From JBCDBH01 sp039184055 (lineage in GTDB: Bacteria; Acidobacteriota; Thermoanaerobaculia; Multivoradales; J023): DNA of 5,544 nt. Positions 5,421 to 5,544 of the stretch are shown in pieces. A program made the position numbers and the translations under genes. Numbering within the stretch: the stretch's first letter is position 1; every line of letters starts with the position of its first letter. The notes beneath the pieces were generated by a model, which searched no databases, was not told the origin of the DNA, and saw only the letters and a list, made by a program, of their open reading frames with translations. The stretch spans positions 1 to 5,544 of the forward strand of contig JBCDBH010000391.1 of the NCBI GenBank assembly GCA_039184055.1. Reading direction: 5' to 3'.

Positions 5421-5544
5421 CTACGCGCTTGGCGTGGTCATCTACAAGGCATCGCGGTCGCCGGACATACGTGGACGGAGCGCACTCGACGACTCGCCAT
5501 CGATCTCGGCGTCAGTCGCGTCGCTCCGGTGGGCCAGCTGCAAC
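5400..5544 (+). CDS. Inverted partial copy of the same acyl-CoA reductase-like gene, open to the window end
   Basis: The plus strand reads PDDLAAELRAWRGHLQG, IAVAG and then HTWTERTRRLAIDLGVSRV and APVGQLQ to the last base. From HTWTER on, it is identical to the minus-strand gene. The stretch before it (5400-5465) reads as a natural helix followed by a strand and is in frame. Joined to the minus-strand tail, the two give one continuous sensible C-terminus: DDLAAEL to AGHTW to VGQLQ to GQLMR. This plus-strand piece is therefore best seen as a displaced, inverted section of the gene and not as a second gene. Confidence 0.5.
5466..5544. repeat. Right arm of the 79-bp inverted repeat, ending at the window edge
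   Basis: This is the exact reverse complement of 5321-5399. It runs to the last base, so its true outer limit is not visible. A 66-nt loop (5400-5465) lies between the arms. The arms show no transposase, no terminal motifs and no target duplication, so a mobile element is not supported. Confidence 0.95.

Noticed and set aside
5321..5544. Terminal inverted repeats of a mobile element, or a large terminator
   Set aside because: The repeat consists of coding sequence of one gene, has no transposase or target-site duplication, and is far too long for a terminator.
1..5544. A new multi-gene defence, mobile or biosynthetic system
   Set aside because: The genes are housekeeping or scattered conserved singles on alternating strands, with no toxin-antitoxin pair, nuclease-helicase module, phage gene or biosynthetic cluster.

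Overview
The window comes from a GC-rich bacterial chromosome. It carries housekeeping genes and has no plasmid, phage or transposon signature. A DksA-type RNA polymerase regulator, an RlmH methyltransferase and a very divergent DNA polymerase III delta subunit point to a Gram-negative-type bacterium outside the best-known proteobacterial models. An Acidobacteriota- or Myxococcota-like source is a guess that the sequence cannot settle. The window starts a few bases before a gene and ends inside an inverted copy of its own last gene, so it may be a whole short contig.

Left part (1-2600, + strand): rlmH (23S rRNA methyltransferase), dksA (from a GTG start behind a strong ribosome binding site) and holA (clamp-loader delta subunit, probable TTG start overlapping the dksA stop). 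rlmH and holA also lie in one locus in E. coli, which supports both calls. A hairpin with a T-run at 2571-2600 ends the unit.

Middle part (2600-3437): a minus-strand gene of unknown function. Its sequence pattern recalls the SPL-like (COG1533) radical SAM proteins, but it has no cysteine cluster. A 196-bp divergent intergenic region separates it from mutM. That region holds three tandem 17-bp repeats, a pair of TTTACGCCTC repeats 32 bp apart and candidate promoters for both directions.

Right part (3438-5248, + strand): mutM (Fpg, 8-oxoguanine DNA glycosylase) with all its catalytic and zinc residues, then a DUF5996-family protein. Both genes have a -10-like TAnnnT hexamer ending exactly 6 nt before the ATG, the spacing expected of leaderless transcripts.

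End (5249-5544): the C-terminus of a minus-strand gene, probably a LuxC-like acyl-CoA reductase. It is interrupted by a perfect 79-bp inverted repeat whose second arm runs to the last base. The plus strand of the loop and right arm encodes the missing upstream part of the same protein, and an 8-of-9 microhomology sits at the switch point. This looks like a fold-back junction and is most likely an amplification or assembly artefact at a contig end. I found no convincing new multi-gene system. The most open items are the Cys-less SPL-like protein, the enlarged delta subunit and the repeat-bearing divergent promoter region.
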